In this document: one piece after another, positions 16,885 through 22,451 of the stretch | How the letters are laid out: each line of letters starts with the position of its first letter | Numbering within the stretch: position 1 is the first letter of the stretch | Origin: an uncultured Clostridia bacterium | Lineage (GTDB): Bacteria > Bacillota > Clostridia > Oscillospirales > Oscillospiraceae | Length of the DNA: 34,785 nucleotides | NCBI GenBank assembly: GCA_947058885.1 | Contig: CAMSIF010000014.1 | Span: forward strand, 1-34,785 | Reading direction: 5' to 3' | Translations under genes and position numbers: made by a program | Notes under the pieces: generated by a model | What the model was told of the DNA's origin: nothing | The model's input: the letters and a program-made list of their open reading frames with translations, nothing else | Database searches by the model: none

Positions 16885-17475
16885 TTATCTCTCGTATGGC
16901 GACAGCTCCAGACGGATAAAATATCCCTGGTCGTGGTCGCAGACGGGGCATTTGCCGGGAACCTTGGTCCCCTGGAATACGTGGCCGCAATTGAGACACA
17001 TCCAGCCTGTCTCCACGTCGCTGACAAACAGCTTGCTATCCCGCAGCAGCTTAGCGAACCGCTCAAACCGCTCCGCGTGGACCTTTTCAATGGCGGCAAT
17101 CTGGCGGAAGTGGCGGGCAATTTCCGCAAATCCTTCCTCCTCCGCCTTTTTCGCGAAAGCCGGGTACACATCTCCGAATTCGTCCATCTCGTGCTCCCGG
17201 GCAAGCTCCAGCAGCTTCAGCGGCTGGTTGGTCAGGTCAACAGGATAATTGGCGGTGAGCGTTACGTTTTCGCACCCGGCCTTGACCAAATGGTTGTAGA
17301 AAATCTCCGCGTGTTCCTTTTCCTGTCCCGCAGTGTAGAGGAAGATAGCCTCCAGTACCTGCAATTTGTTCGTGCAGCAGACATTGGCGGCAAAGGTATA
17401 ACGGTTTCTGGCCTGACTCTCGCCGGCAAAGGCCCTCATAAGGTTTTCTTTGGTTACGCTGTCTTTCAACTCCAT
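16885..17475 (-). CDS. rbr: rubrerythrin
   Basis: A 196-residue non-haem diiron peroxidase, reducing hydrogen peroxide in anaerobes. The N-terminal ferritin-like four-helix bundle has iron ligands in FAGESQARNRY (Glu19), QEKEHAE (Glu52, His55), an internal EEEGF and IEKVHAERF. The C-terminal rubredoxin-like domain has CLNCGH and CPVCDH, binding one iron. The start is ATG 17475, with GAAAGGAG upstream. It is divergent from the Asn/Gln microprotein; the 140-base spacer holds candidate forespore-type promoters in both directions and a GGAAATTTCC palindrome at 17519-17528. Rubrerythrins have been reported among clostridial spore proteins, so a spore role is plausible but inferred. Confidence 0.95.
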   Translation of the reverse strand: MELKDSVTKENLMRAFAGESQARNRYTFAANVCCTNKLQVLEAIFLYTAGQEKEHAEIFYNHLVKAGCENVTLTANYPVDLTNQPLKLLELAREHEMDEFGDVYPAFAKKAEEEGFAEIARHFRQIAAIEKVHAERFERFAKLLRDSKLFVSDVETGWMCLNCGHVFQGTKVPGKCPVCDHDQGYFIRLELSPYER

Positions 17476-17507
17476 AGCGTATCTCCTTTCTCAACGTTGG
17501 ATATCTC

Positions 17508-17537
17508 TAGTATTTTCCGGAAATTTCCTTTTTATTC
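17508..17537 (-). promoter_or_regulatory. sigma-G-like promoter of rubrerythrin
   Basis: On the minus strand GAATA (17533-17537), an 18-base spacer and AATACTA (17508-17514) match the sigma-G pattern GAATA-N17/18-CATACTA in all but one base of the -10. It starts about 33 bases before the gene. No good sigma-A -35 is seen. Confidence 0.45.
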
Positions 17538-17548
17538 CCTGTATTTTC

Positions 17549-17579
17549 TGTATAACGGCAGAAAATCGGGGCAATACTA
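17549..17579 (+). promoter_or_regulatory. sigma-G-like promoter of the Asn/Gln microprotein
   Basis: TGTATA (17549-17554), an 18-base spacer and AATACTA (17573-17579) lie 36 bases before the ATG. This is the same box spelling as on the opposite strand; the two CTAGTATT/AATACTAG elements form an inverted repeat. Confidence 0.4.
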
Positions 17580-17615
17580 GGGGCGTACCGTTTTTGGAAA
17601 GGAGGTTTCCAAATC

Positions 17616-17720
17616 ATGAAGAACAATCAGAATAGTCAGAACCAGAACAATCAGAACCAGAACAATAACCAGAACCAGAACAACCAGAATCAGAAGCAGA
17701 ACAACGAGAACAAGCGCTGA
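17616..17720 (+). CDS. 34-residue Asn/Gln-repeat microprotein
   Basis: An unrecognised small protein. The start is ATG 17616, behind a near-perfect RBS (AAAGGAGGT, about 10 bases upstream), with stop TGA 17718. Of 34 residues, 17 are Asn and 10 are Gln; the rest are Met, Ser, Glu, Arg and three Lys. The pentapeptide QNQNN occurs three times, followed by QNQKQ. All Gln codons are CAG, while Asn alternates AAC and AAT. There are no hydrophobic residues, so it is not a membrane protein or a classical antimicrobial peptide. It stands alone between a forespore-type promoter and its own terminator. The composition recalls the Gln/Asn-rich gamma-type small acid-soluble spore proteins of Bacillus, but there is no real similarity to them. 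A spore storage, matrix or coat role is a guess. Confidence 0.7.
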   Translation: MKNNQNSQNQNNQNQNNNQNQNNQNQKQNNENKR

Positions 17721-17732
17721 GGCGCAGACCAG

Positions 17733-17778
17733 CAGGGCGGCAACCGGGTCTACTGATCCGGCTACCGCCCTGTATTTT
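17733..17778 (+). terminator. terminator of the microprotein gene
   Basis: CAGGGCGG (17733-17740) pairs with CCGCCCTG (17765-17772), and the inner CCGG segments extend the stem with mismatches; TATTTT follows. Confidence 0.75.
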
Positions 17779-17784
17779 ATGAAA

Positions 17785-18426
17785 TTACAGCCGGGCCGCC
17801 AGCGATTCCGGCGATTCCTGCCACATAACCAGCAGTTCCCCCTCCCGGACAGACACCTTGGACGGTACGCCGGTAAATTGGTTGCTGACCCCCAGGGGGA
17901 AGCCGCTGGTGAGCGTGGCGTTGCGGAGGGGGTAGTAGAGTCCCTCCAGATTTACGCCTCTGGCATCCGATCCGGCACAGAAGACGGAAATTACTCCAGC
18001 GTGCCCGGGGCCAAAGTTCAGGCAGCCGTCCCGCAGCGCGGTGACAGCCATGCCGTCCCCCAGCAGCCAGCCGGCGGCGCCTTCGCGTGCTAAAAAGACC
18101 AGCGTTTGCAGATTGGCCAGGGTGTGGTCCAGCCGTCCGCCCAAGCCGCCGTACAGCAAAAATTTTCTGCATCCCCGCCGCAGCCCCTCCCGGACGGCCA
18201 GAAGCATATCCGTGTCGTCCTTCTCCGCCGGATGGCGCAGCACGTTGTCCCCCTCCGGCACCCGGCCCAAAGAGTCAAAGTCCCCCACAGTCAAATCCGG
18301 GGTAATCCCCTGGGCCGTCAGGTGTTCCAGGCCTCTGTCGGCGGCGATGATAAAGGCGGGCCGGTAGGGAGAGATGGCCACGGGCCCTGGCTCCTGCGCC
18401 CCTGAGATGTAACAGATAGGCTCCAT
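17785..18426 (-). CDS. thiN: thiamine pyrophosphokinase
   Basis: A 213-residue enzyme that transfers pyrophosphate from ATP to thiamine, giving thiamine pyrophosphate. Motifs are IIAADRGLEHL (27-36), DLTVGDFDSL (44-53), EKDDTDMLLA (69-78, metal/ATP) and GGLGGRLDHTLANLQTL (93-109). The length is typical. The start is ATG 18426, with AAGGGAGAA about 7 bases upstream, and the family N-terminus begins here. The frame stays open another 69 codons upstream to GTG 18633, but that part overlaps the promoter and is not expected in the family. No TPP riboswitch is seen in the leader. Confidence 0.93.
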   Translation of the reverse strand: MEPICYISGAQEPGPVAISPYRPAFIIAADRGLEHLTAQGITPDLTVGDFDSLGRVPEGDNVLRHPAEKDDTDMLLAVREGLRRGCRKFLLYGGLGGRLDHTLANLQTLVFLAREGAAGWLLGDGMAVTALRDGCLNFGPGHAGVISVFCAGSDARGVNLEGLYYPLRNATLTSGFPLGVSNQFTGVPSKVSVREGELLVMWQESPESLAARL

Positions 18427-18484
18427 AAAATATTCTCCCTTCGCGCGGCGGTCCGCAGAGGATTCATGGGTAATAATATGAGAT

Positions 18485-18513
18485 AAAATAATATAATTCA
18501 GGGAGAATGTCAA
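18485..18513 (-). promoter_or_regulatory. sigma-A promoter of thiN
   Basis: On the minus strand a perfect TTGACA (18508-18513), a 17-base spacer and TATTTT (18485-18490), about 55 bases before the thiN start. Confidence 0.6.
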
Positions 18514-18671
18514 GGCCAAATCCGCTTTTTCGCCGCCGCGCTGAGGACGCCTGCGGTTTAGAGCAGAGACCGTATCCACGGGGTCCCGCACGTCTTCCGT
18601 AATATTGTAGTAATTTTTACGGACCTCGTACACCCCTTGAATCTCTACCAGCTCAATGTAATTATCCCCTG

Positions 18672-19559
18672 CTAACCGAGTTCCGCCAGATACCGGCTCA
18701 CGGCGTCCCGCCAGTCCGGGAGAGGCGCAAAGCCAGCCGCAGCCAGCTTGCTTCGGTCCAGCCTGCTGTTCAGGGGACGGACCGCCTCATACGGGCCGTA
18801 TTCCCCGCTTGTCACAGCGGTAACACGGGCTGTACACCCAGCTTGCCGGAATACCTCAAGGGCAAGGCCGTACTTGGTGACGTAATCACCCTCGTTGGCG
18901 GCGTGATAGCAGCCGTATTTCTCTGACTCCGTCAAATCCACCAGCAGCCGCGCCAAGTCCCGGGCGTAGGTTGGCGTACCGGTCTGGTCCTTTACCACCT
19001 GGACGGAATCCCGCTCCCGCCCCAGTTTCAGTATAGAGGCGATAAAGTTGCTGCCGTGGATGCCGAACAGCCAGGATGTGCGGACAATAAAATATTTTTC
19101 CAGGTACCGGCGGACCTCCTGTTCTCCCTCAAGCTTAGTCTGGCCGTAAAAATTCACGGGCCGGAACTCCTCTCCATCCGCTTTCCAGGGACGCGTCCCC
19201 TGGCCGTCAAACACGCAGTCCGTACTGACATACACCAGCTTGCTGCCAACCGCCTCGCACGCCTGCGCAAGATACCGGGTGCCGTCCACGTTGACGGCCC
19301 TGACTTCAGCGGCGTTCTCCGGCCTCTCCGCCGCGTCTGCACGGGTCCAGGCCGCGCAGTGGATCACCGCGCTGGGGATGATTTGCGCGAGAGTGCGCTT
19401 CACCTCCGCCTGGCTGGCGATATCCAAGGGGATGTAGGGCGCGGCGCAGAAGCGCGGCGGTCCCAGTCCCGTGGCAAAAGTCTCCACGCCGCGCTTCAGC
19501 AATTCGCTGACGACGGCGATGCCCAATTGTCCGTTGGCTCCCGTTACAAGAATCCTCAT
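18672..19559 (-). CDS. RmlD-like dTDP-4-dehydrorhamnose reductase
   Basis: 295 residues from ATG 19559, with AAGGAG 8 bases upstream; a GTG at 19562 is directly adjacent. An extended SDR with the N-terminal Rossmann motif TGANGQLG (6-13), CAAW (68-71), STDCVFDG (112-119; catalytic region) and the active-site YGQTK (Tyr138, Lys142), followed by the VRTSWLFG segment characteristic of RmlD. The typical reaction is NADPH-dependent reduction of dTDP-4-keto-L-rhamnose to dTDP-L-rhamnose for surface polysaccharide. The rmlA, rmlB and rmlC partners are not in the window, so another nucleotide-sugar substrate is possible. The start codon overlaps the stop of a 33-codon upstream frame (TGATG). Confidence 0.85.
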   Translation of the reverse strand: MRILVTGANGQLGIAVVSELLKRGVETFATGLGPPRFCAAPYIPLDIASQAEVKRTLAQIIPSAVIHCAAWTRADAAERPENAAEVRAVNVDGTRYLAQACEAVGSKLVYVSTDCVFDGQGTRPWKADGEEFRPVNFYGQTKLEGEQEVRRYLEKYFIVRTSWLFGIHGSNFIASILKLGRERDSVQVVKDQTGTPTYARDLARLLVDLTESEKYGCYHAANEGDYVTKYGLALEVFRQAGCTARVTAVTSGEYGPYEAVRPLNSRLDRSKLAAAGFAPLPDWRDAVSRYLAELG

Positions 19560-19660
19560 CACTCAGTCTCCTTCCTTACACGCTCTCCCTGCCGACAGTA
19601 CGGCAGGGAGAGCGTGTTTGTCCGCAGGAAGATGGACGGGTCCGCCACCTTTTCCTTCAT
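19559..19660 (-). CDS. possible 33-residue leader peptide overlapping rmlD
   Basis: An ATG at 19660 with an AGGGGCGG-like RBS opens 33 codons that end in TGA overlapping the rmlD ATG (TGATG), an arrangement that allows translational coupling. The peptide is basic and polar, with no recognised domain. A 17-bp perfect inverted repeat lies inside it, so its sequence may be dictated by RNA structure instead of protein function. Only weak evidence that it is translated. Confidence 0.3.
   Translation of the reverse strand: MKEKVADPSIFLRTNTLSLPYCRQGERVRKETE
19578..19617. repeat. 17-bp perfect inverted repeat in the rmlD leader
   Basis: ACACGCTCTCCCTGCCG at 19578-19594 and its exact complement at 19601-19617 surround a 6-base loop. 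The stem is very stable and ends about 7 bases from the rmlD RBS. On the plus strand it is followed by TTTGTCC and on the minus strand by AAGGAAGGAG, so it could be a terminator of plus-strand RNA or an attenuating hairpin ahead of rmlD. Confidence 0.75.
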
Positions 19661-19704
19661 ACCGCCCCTCTAAAAAGGGCGTTTTCGGGAGATAGTTTAT
19701 CATT

Positions 19705-19828
19705 AAGTATACATTTTGTCAGCAGAGTTATTTTGTGAAAAATTTATATTATGTATATGGTTTTTGTCATAAATATACGGAAGCAGTGCGGCCATACGCA
19801 AAATATCTCCTTGACAAAATGTATACTT
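19705..19828. repeat. 17-bp inverted repeats and half-sites beside the recombinase
   Basis: AAGTATACATTTTGTCA at 19705-19721 is repeated exactly in inverted orientation at 19812-19828. Between them are two imperfect copies of the inner half (19730-19738 and 19761-19769). The 90-base centre is AT-rich. On either strand the repeat supplies a (C/T)TGACA -35-like hexamer facing outward. This is what a resolvase binding region or an operator pair may look like; it starts 11 bases beyond the recombinase stop. Confidence 0.6.
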
Positions 19829-19839
19829 TTAGTTAAAAA

Positions 19840-20493
19840 CTATTTGGGACAGCAGGCGCTTGAGGGCCGGTGTTTGGGAGAATCCTGGACGCAAAATCCC
19901 CGCTCCTTTAATTTCCGGTACAACACGCCCAAAGCCATATCGCACTGTACAGCAAACTCCTCGCTTGTCATCTCCCCGCGCCGCCATGCGCTGTACAGCT
20001 CGTCAATATTCTCCGGAAGCTCCTTTTTGGGGCGGCCAAAACGAACGCCCCGCGCTTTTGCCAGAACAATGCCCTCCCGCTGCCTCTGGCGGGTATTGTC
20101 ACGCTCCGCATGGGCGCAGTAGGACAAAACTTGCAGCGTTAAGTCCGCGATAAAGGTCCCTAAAAGATCCTTTGCGTGGCTGGTATCCAGCAGAGGCATG
20201 TCCAAAACCTGAATGTCGACGCCCCGCTCCTTGGTTAATATCCGCCACTGCTCAATGATTTCGTCATAGTTGCGGCCCAACCGGTCGATTGACTTGATTA
20301 CCAGCAAGTCCCCCGGATTGAGCCGCTTCAGCAGGCGGCAGTAGGCCGGACGGTCGAAATCCTTGCCGCTCTGCCGGTCCATATAGAGCTGCCGGGAAGA
20401 AATCCCCGCTTCGCCCATTGCCGCAAGCTGCCGGTCAAGGTTTTGGTCCTTTGCGGATACGCGCAGATAGCCGTAGACTTTTCTTGTACTCAT
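19840..20493 (-). CDS. serine recombinase (resolvase/invertase family)
   Basis: 217 residues from ATG 20493, with GGGAGG upstream and a TACAAT -10 box at 20526-20531. The N-terminal catalytic domain has YGYLRVSAKDQNLDRQ, with the nucleophile Ser13, then DRQSGKDFDRP and the KSIDRLGRNYDEI active-site Arg segment, the long E helix, and GRPKKE. This is followed by a short C-terminal DNA-binding region with a helix-turn-helix-like MTSEEFAVQCDMALGVLYRKLKE. The length is that of Tn3/Tn552-type small serine recombinases. It cuts and rejoins DNA at a res or inversion site. No transposase or cargo is next to it, so it is either a stand-alone resolvase, a relic of a mobile element, or the operator of a local DNA switch. 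Confidence 0.92.
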   Translation of the reverse strand: MSTRKVYGYLRVSAKDQNLDRQLAAMGEAGISSRQLYMDRQSGKDFDRPAYCRLLKRLNPGDLLVIKSIDRLGRNYDEIIEQWRILTKERGVDIQVLDMPLLDTSHAKDLLGTFIADLTLQVLSYCAHAERDNTRQRQREGIVLAKARGVRFGRPKKELPENIDELYSAWRRGEMTSEEFAVQCDMALGVLYRKLKERGFCVQDSPKHRPSSACCPK

Positions 20494-20646
20494 AGCGTCC
20501 TCCCATCGTGAAAGATTCCACTTCTATTGTAAACAAAAACAGGAGGAACTGAAACAAAAGAGCAAACCGGTATGACTGTTTTCCCCGCCTTGTGGCCGGG
20601 CGTTCAAAAACGGCCCGTCAACGCCCCGCGGACAAGGCCGGAATTT

Positions 20647-20691
20647 GCAGAAGACGCCAAGGACCACTTCCCTGTCCCTGGCGTCTTCTGC
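20647..20691 (-). terminator. long hairpin after the zinc-ribbon/Big_2 gene
   Basis: GCAGAAGACGCCA (20647-20659) pairs with its complement at 20679-20691, extended inward by GGAC/GTCC after one mismatch. It sits 36 bases beyond the stop on the minus strand; the tail there is A/T-rich but not a pure U-run. The rest of 20494-20727 shows no gene. Confidence 0.55.
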
Positions 20692-20727
20692 AGATTTTCA
20701 CTTATCCAGACAATTCCGCCGCGTTCT

Positions 20728-21621
20728 TTACGGCACCCGGACCGTACACTCCAGCTCCTGTCCTTCCACGGCGGCGGTGACGGTAGTGGTCCCCTTGCCC
20801 ACCCGGGTAACGAGACCGCCGTCGCTGACCGTAACCACGTTGGCGTTGCCGGTAGACCAGGTGACCTGACCGTCGTAGACATCGCTGGTGCCGCTGATAA
20901 GGACCTTCATCTGCACCGGCGGATCTCCAGAGGGCAGGGTAAAGTCCGTCTTGTTGAGCTTCAAATCCAGATTGCTCACATAGGGGTCCCCTGTGACCTT
21001 CACCGTACAGGACACCGATTCCTCGCCGCAGGCAGCGGTAATGGTTGCGGTGCCGCCGGCCTTCCCCTCCACCTCGCCGCCGGTTACCGTGGCAATATTC
21101 TCGTTAGAGGTAGACCACACGACCTCCCCCGTGCCGCCGGAGGCCAGAAGGCGGGCCTTGTCCCCCGCCGCAATCTGGATATTCGCCTGGGAAAGCGCCA
21201 GCGGCGTGGGTTCCGCCTGATTTCCGTCATCGCCCTCCTCGCCGCTCTCACCGCCGTCCCCGACGGTTATGGGAGTGACGGTGTCCTCCGGCGGGGCTGG
21301 CTGGTCGTTTTCCGGCTGAGATATGGCATTCGCGCCGCTGGGTTCCGTCGTATTGAGCGGATCGCCGCCGCGAATGCCCATGGTGTCCGCAATCCGGTCC
21401 CCCACCAGCGCGAAACCCACCATACCCAGAACCACCACGCCCAGCAGCAGCAGCAAAACGCCGCCCACTCCGCCGCCGGTCCTGCGTTTTTCCAGACGCT
21501 TGCCGCCCCGCCGGTGGATAGGCGCACCCTGCTGAAGGGCGGCCTCCTCCTCGCAGAAGGGACATTTTCGGTATGTAGTAGAAAATTCTTCCCCGCAGTC
21601 GGGGCATACGCGGTTGCCCAT
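20728..21621 (-). CDS. zinc-ribbon, membrane-anchored Big_2 protein
   Basis: 297 residues. An N-terminal zinc ribbon (Cys6, Cys9, Cys20, Cys23: CPDCG and CPFCE) precedes a basic stretch and one membrane helix (about 51-74). An acidic, Thr/Pro-rich linker (80-140) follows, and then two Ig-like Big_2 domains (about 141-210 and 214-297). The Ig-like part is paralogous to the protein at 499-1203 (shared GDPYVSNL, PVQMKV-type strand, VGKGTTT). The zinc ribbon should be cytoplasmic and the Ig-like part outside, if the usual positive-inside rule applies. The function is unknown; such zinc-ribbon/TM proteins occur widely in Clostridia. The start is ATG 21621, with AAAGGAGG 7 bases upstream. Confidence 0.85.
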   Translation of the reverse strand: MGNRVCPDCGEEFSTTYRKCPFCEEEAALQQGAPIHRRGGKRLEKRRTGGGVGGVLLLLLGVVVLGMVGFALVGDRIADTMGIRGGDPLNTTEPSGANAISQPENDQPAPPEDTVTPITVGDGGESGEEGDDGNQAEPTPLALSQANIQIAAGDKARLLASGGTGEVVWSTSNENIATVTGGEVEGKAGGTATITAACGEESVSCTVKVTGDPYVSNLDLKLNKTDFTLPSGDPPVQMKVLISGTSDVYDGQVTWSTGNANVVTVSDGGLVTRVGKGTTTVTAAVEGQELECTVRVP

Positions 21622-21659
21622 AGTTGCTCCTCCTTTTGTAAACCCGGTTTTTACTTAAC

Positions 21660-21688
21660 ATAATACCTTTTTTGCAGGCGGTAGTCAA
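21660..21688 (-). promoter_or_regulatory. sigma-A promoter of the zinc-ribbon/Big_2 gene
   Basis: On the minus strand TTGACT (21683-21688), a 17-base spacer and TATTAT (21660-21665); each box matches 5 of 6 bases. Confidence 0.7.
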
Positions 21689-21736
21689 CCGCTAATTTCT
21701 TTTGACGAAGCTTGGAAAAAAATGTTCCCTGCCGCC

Positions 21737-21765
21737 TTGCAATTGGCCGCCGTCCCAACTATAAT
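21737..21765 (+). promoter_or_regulatory. sigma-A promoter of udk
   Basis: TTGCAA (21737-21742), a 17-base spacer and a perfect TATAAT (21760-21765), about 31 bases before the ATG. Confidence 0.7.
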
Positions 21766-21796
21766 AATAGACAATATTCGACAGGAGGCGGCAGCT

Positions 21797-22414
21797 ATGA
21801 CGGACACCATTCTGATCGGCATCGCCGGCGGTACCGGCAGCGGCAAAACTACCCTTACCCAGCACATCAAAAAGCGTTTCGGCGACGCGGTAGGCGTTGT
21901 CTACCACGACAACTACTACAAGGACCAGTCGGACATGCCCTTTGAGGTCCGCTGCCGCCAGAACTACGACCATCCAGACGCCTTTGAAACGGACCTGATG
22001 GTCCGGCACTTGCAGGCTCTCAAGCGAGGGGTTGCTATCCAGTGCCCGGTATACTCCTACACGGAACATACCCGGACCCAGGAGACGGCAGAGATTAAGC
22101 CCGCCAGCGTGATTATTGTGGAGGGTCTGCTGATTTACCAGAATCCGGAGCTGCGGGATATGATGGATATCAAGATTTTTGTGGATACGGACGCGGATGT
22201 GCGCATTCTCCGGCGGATTCTCCGGGATGTGCAGGAGCGGGGCCGGAGTCTGGAGTCGGTTGTAGAGCAGTACTTAACCACGGTCAAGCCCATGCACGAG
22301 CAGTTTATTGAGCCGTCTAAGCGGTACGCGGACATTATTGTCCTGGAGGGCGGACACAACCTGGTGGCGCTGGATATGATTATGCAGCGGATTGCGAACC
22401 ATATTGGGGCGTAA
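21797..22414 (+). CDS. udk: uridine/cytidine kinase
   Basis: A 205-residue pyrimidine-salvage kinase phosphorylating uridine and cytidine with ATP or GTP. The P-loop GGTGSGKTT spans 11-19. HDNYYKDQSDMPFE is the substrate-binding and catalytic Asp segment, followed by NYDHPDAFETDL, VEGLLIY and the lid segment RILRRILRDVQERGRS. The length and all motifs match Udk of Firmicutes. The start is ATG 21797, with AGGAGG 8 bases upstream. It is a single-gene unit with promoter and terminator, and no other nucleoside genes are adjacent. Confidence 0.96.
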   Translation: MTDTILIGIAGGTGSGKTTLTQHIKKRFGDAVGVVYHDNYYKDQSDMPFEVRCRQNYDHPDAFETDLMVRHLQALKRGVAIQCPVYSYTEHTRTQETAEIKPASVIIVEGLLIYQNPELRDMMDIKIFVDTDADVRILRRILRDVQERGRSLESVVEQYLTTVKPMHEQFIEPSKRYADIIVLEGGHNLVALDMIMQRIANHIGA

Positions 22415-22419
22415 GATAC

Positions 22420-22447
22420 GCGGCGGGCCAACGGCCCGCCGCTTTTT
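22420..22447 (+). terminator. intrinsic terminator of udk
   Basis: GCGGCGGGCC (22420-22429), a 3-base loop, its exact complement (22433-22442) and TTTTT. Confidence 0.9.
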
Positions 22448-22451
22448 GACG

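Noticed and set aside
17620-17715. CRISPR-like or microsatellite reading of the CAG/AAC repeats
   Set aside because: The units are short, in frame and uninterrupted by spacers; a coding explanation with RBS and terminator fits better.
18427-18540. TPP riboswitch ahead of thiN
   Set aside because: The conserved THI-box core was not seen, and an ordinary promoter lies close to the gene.
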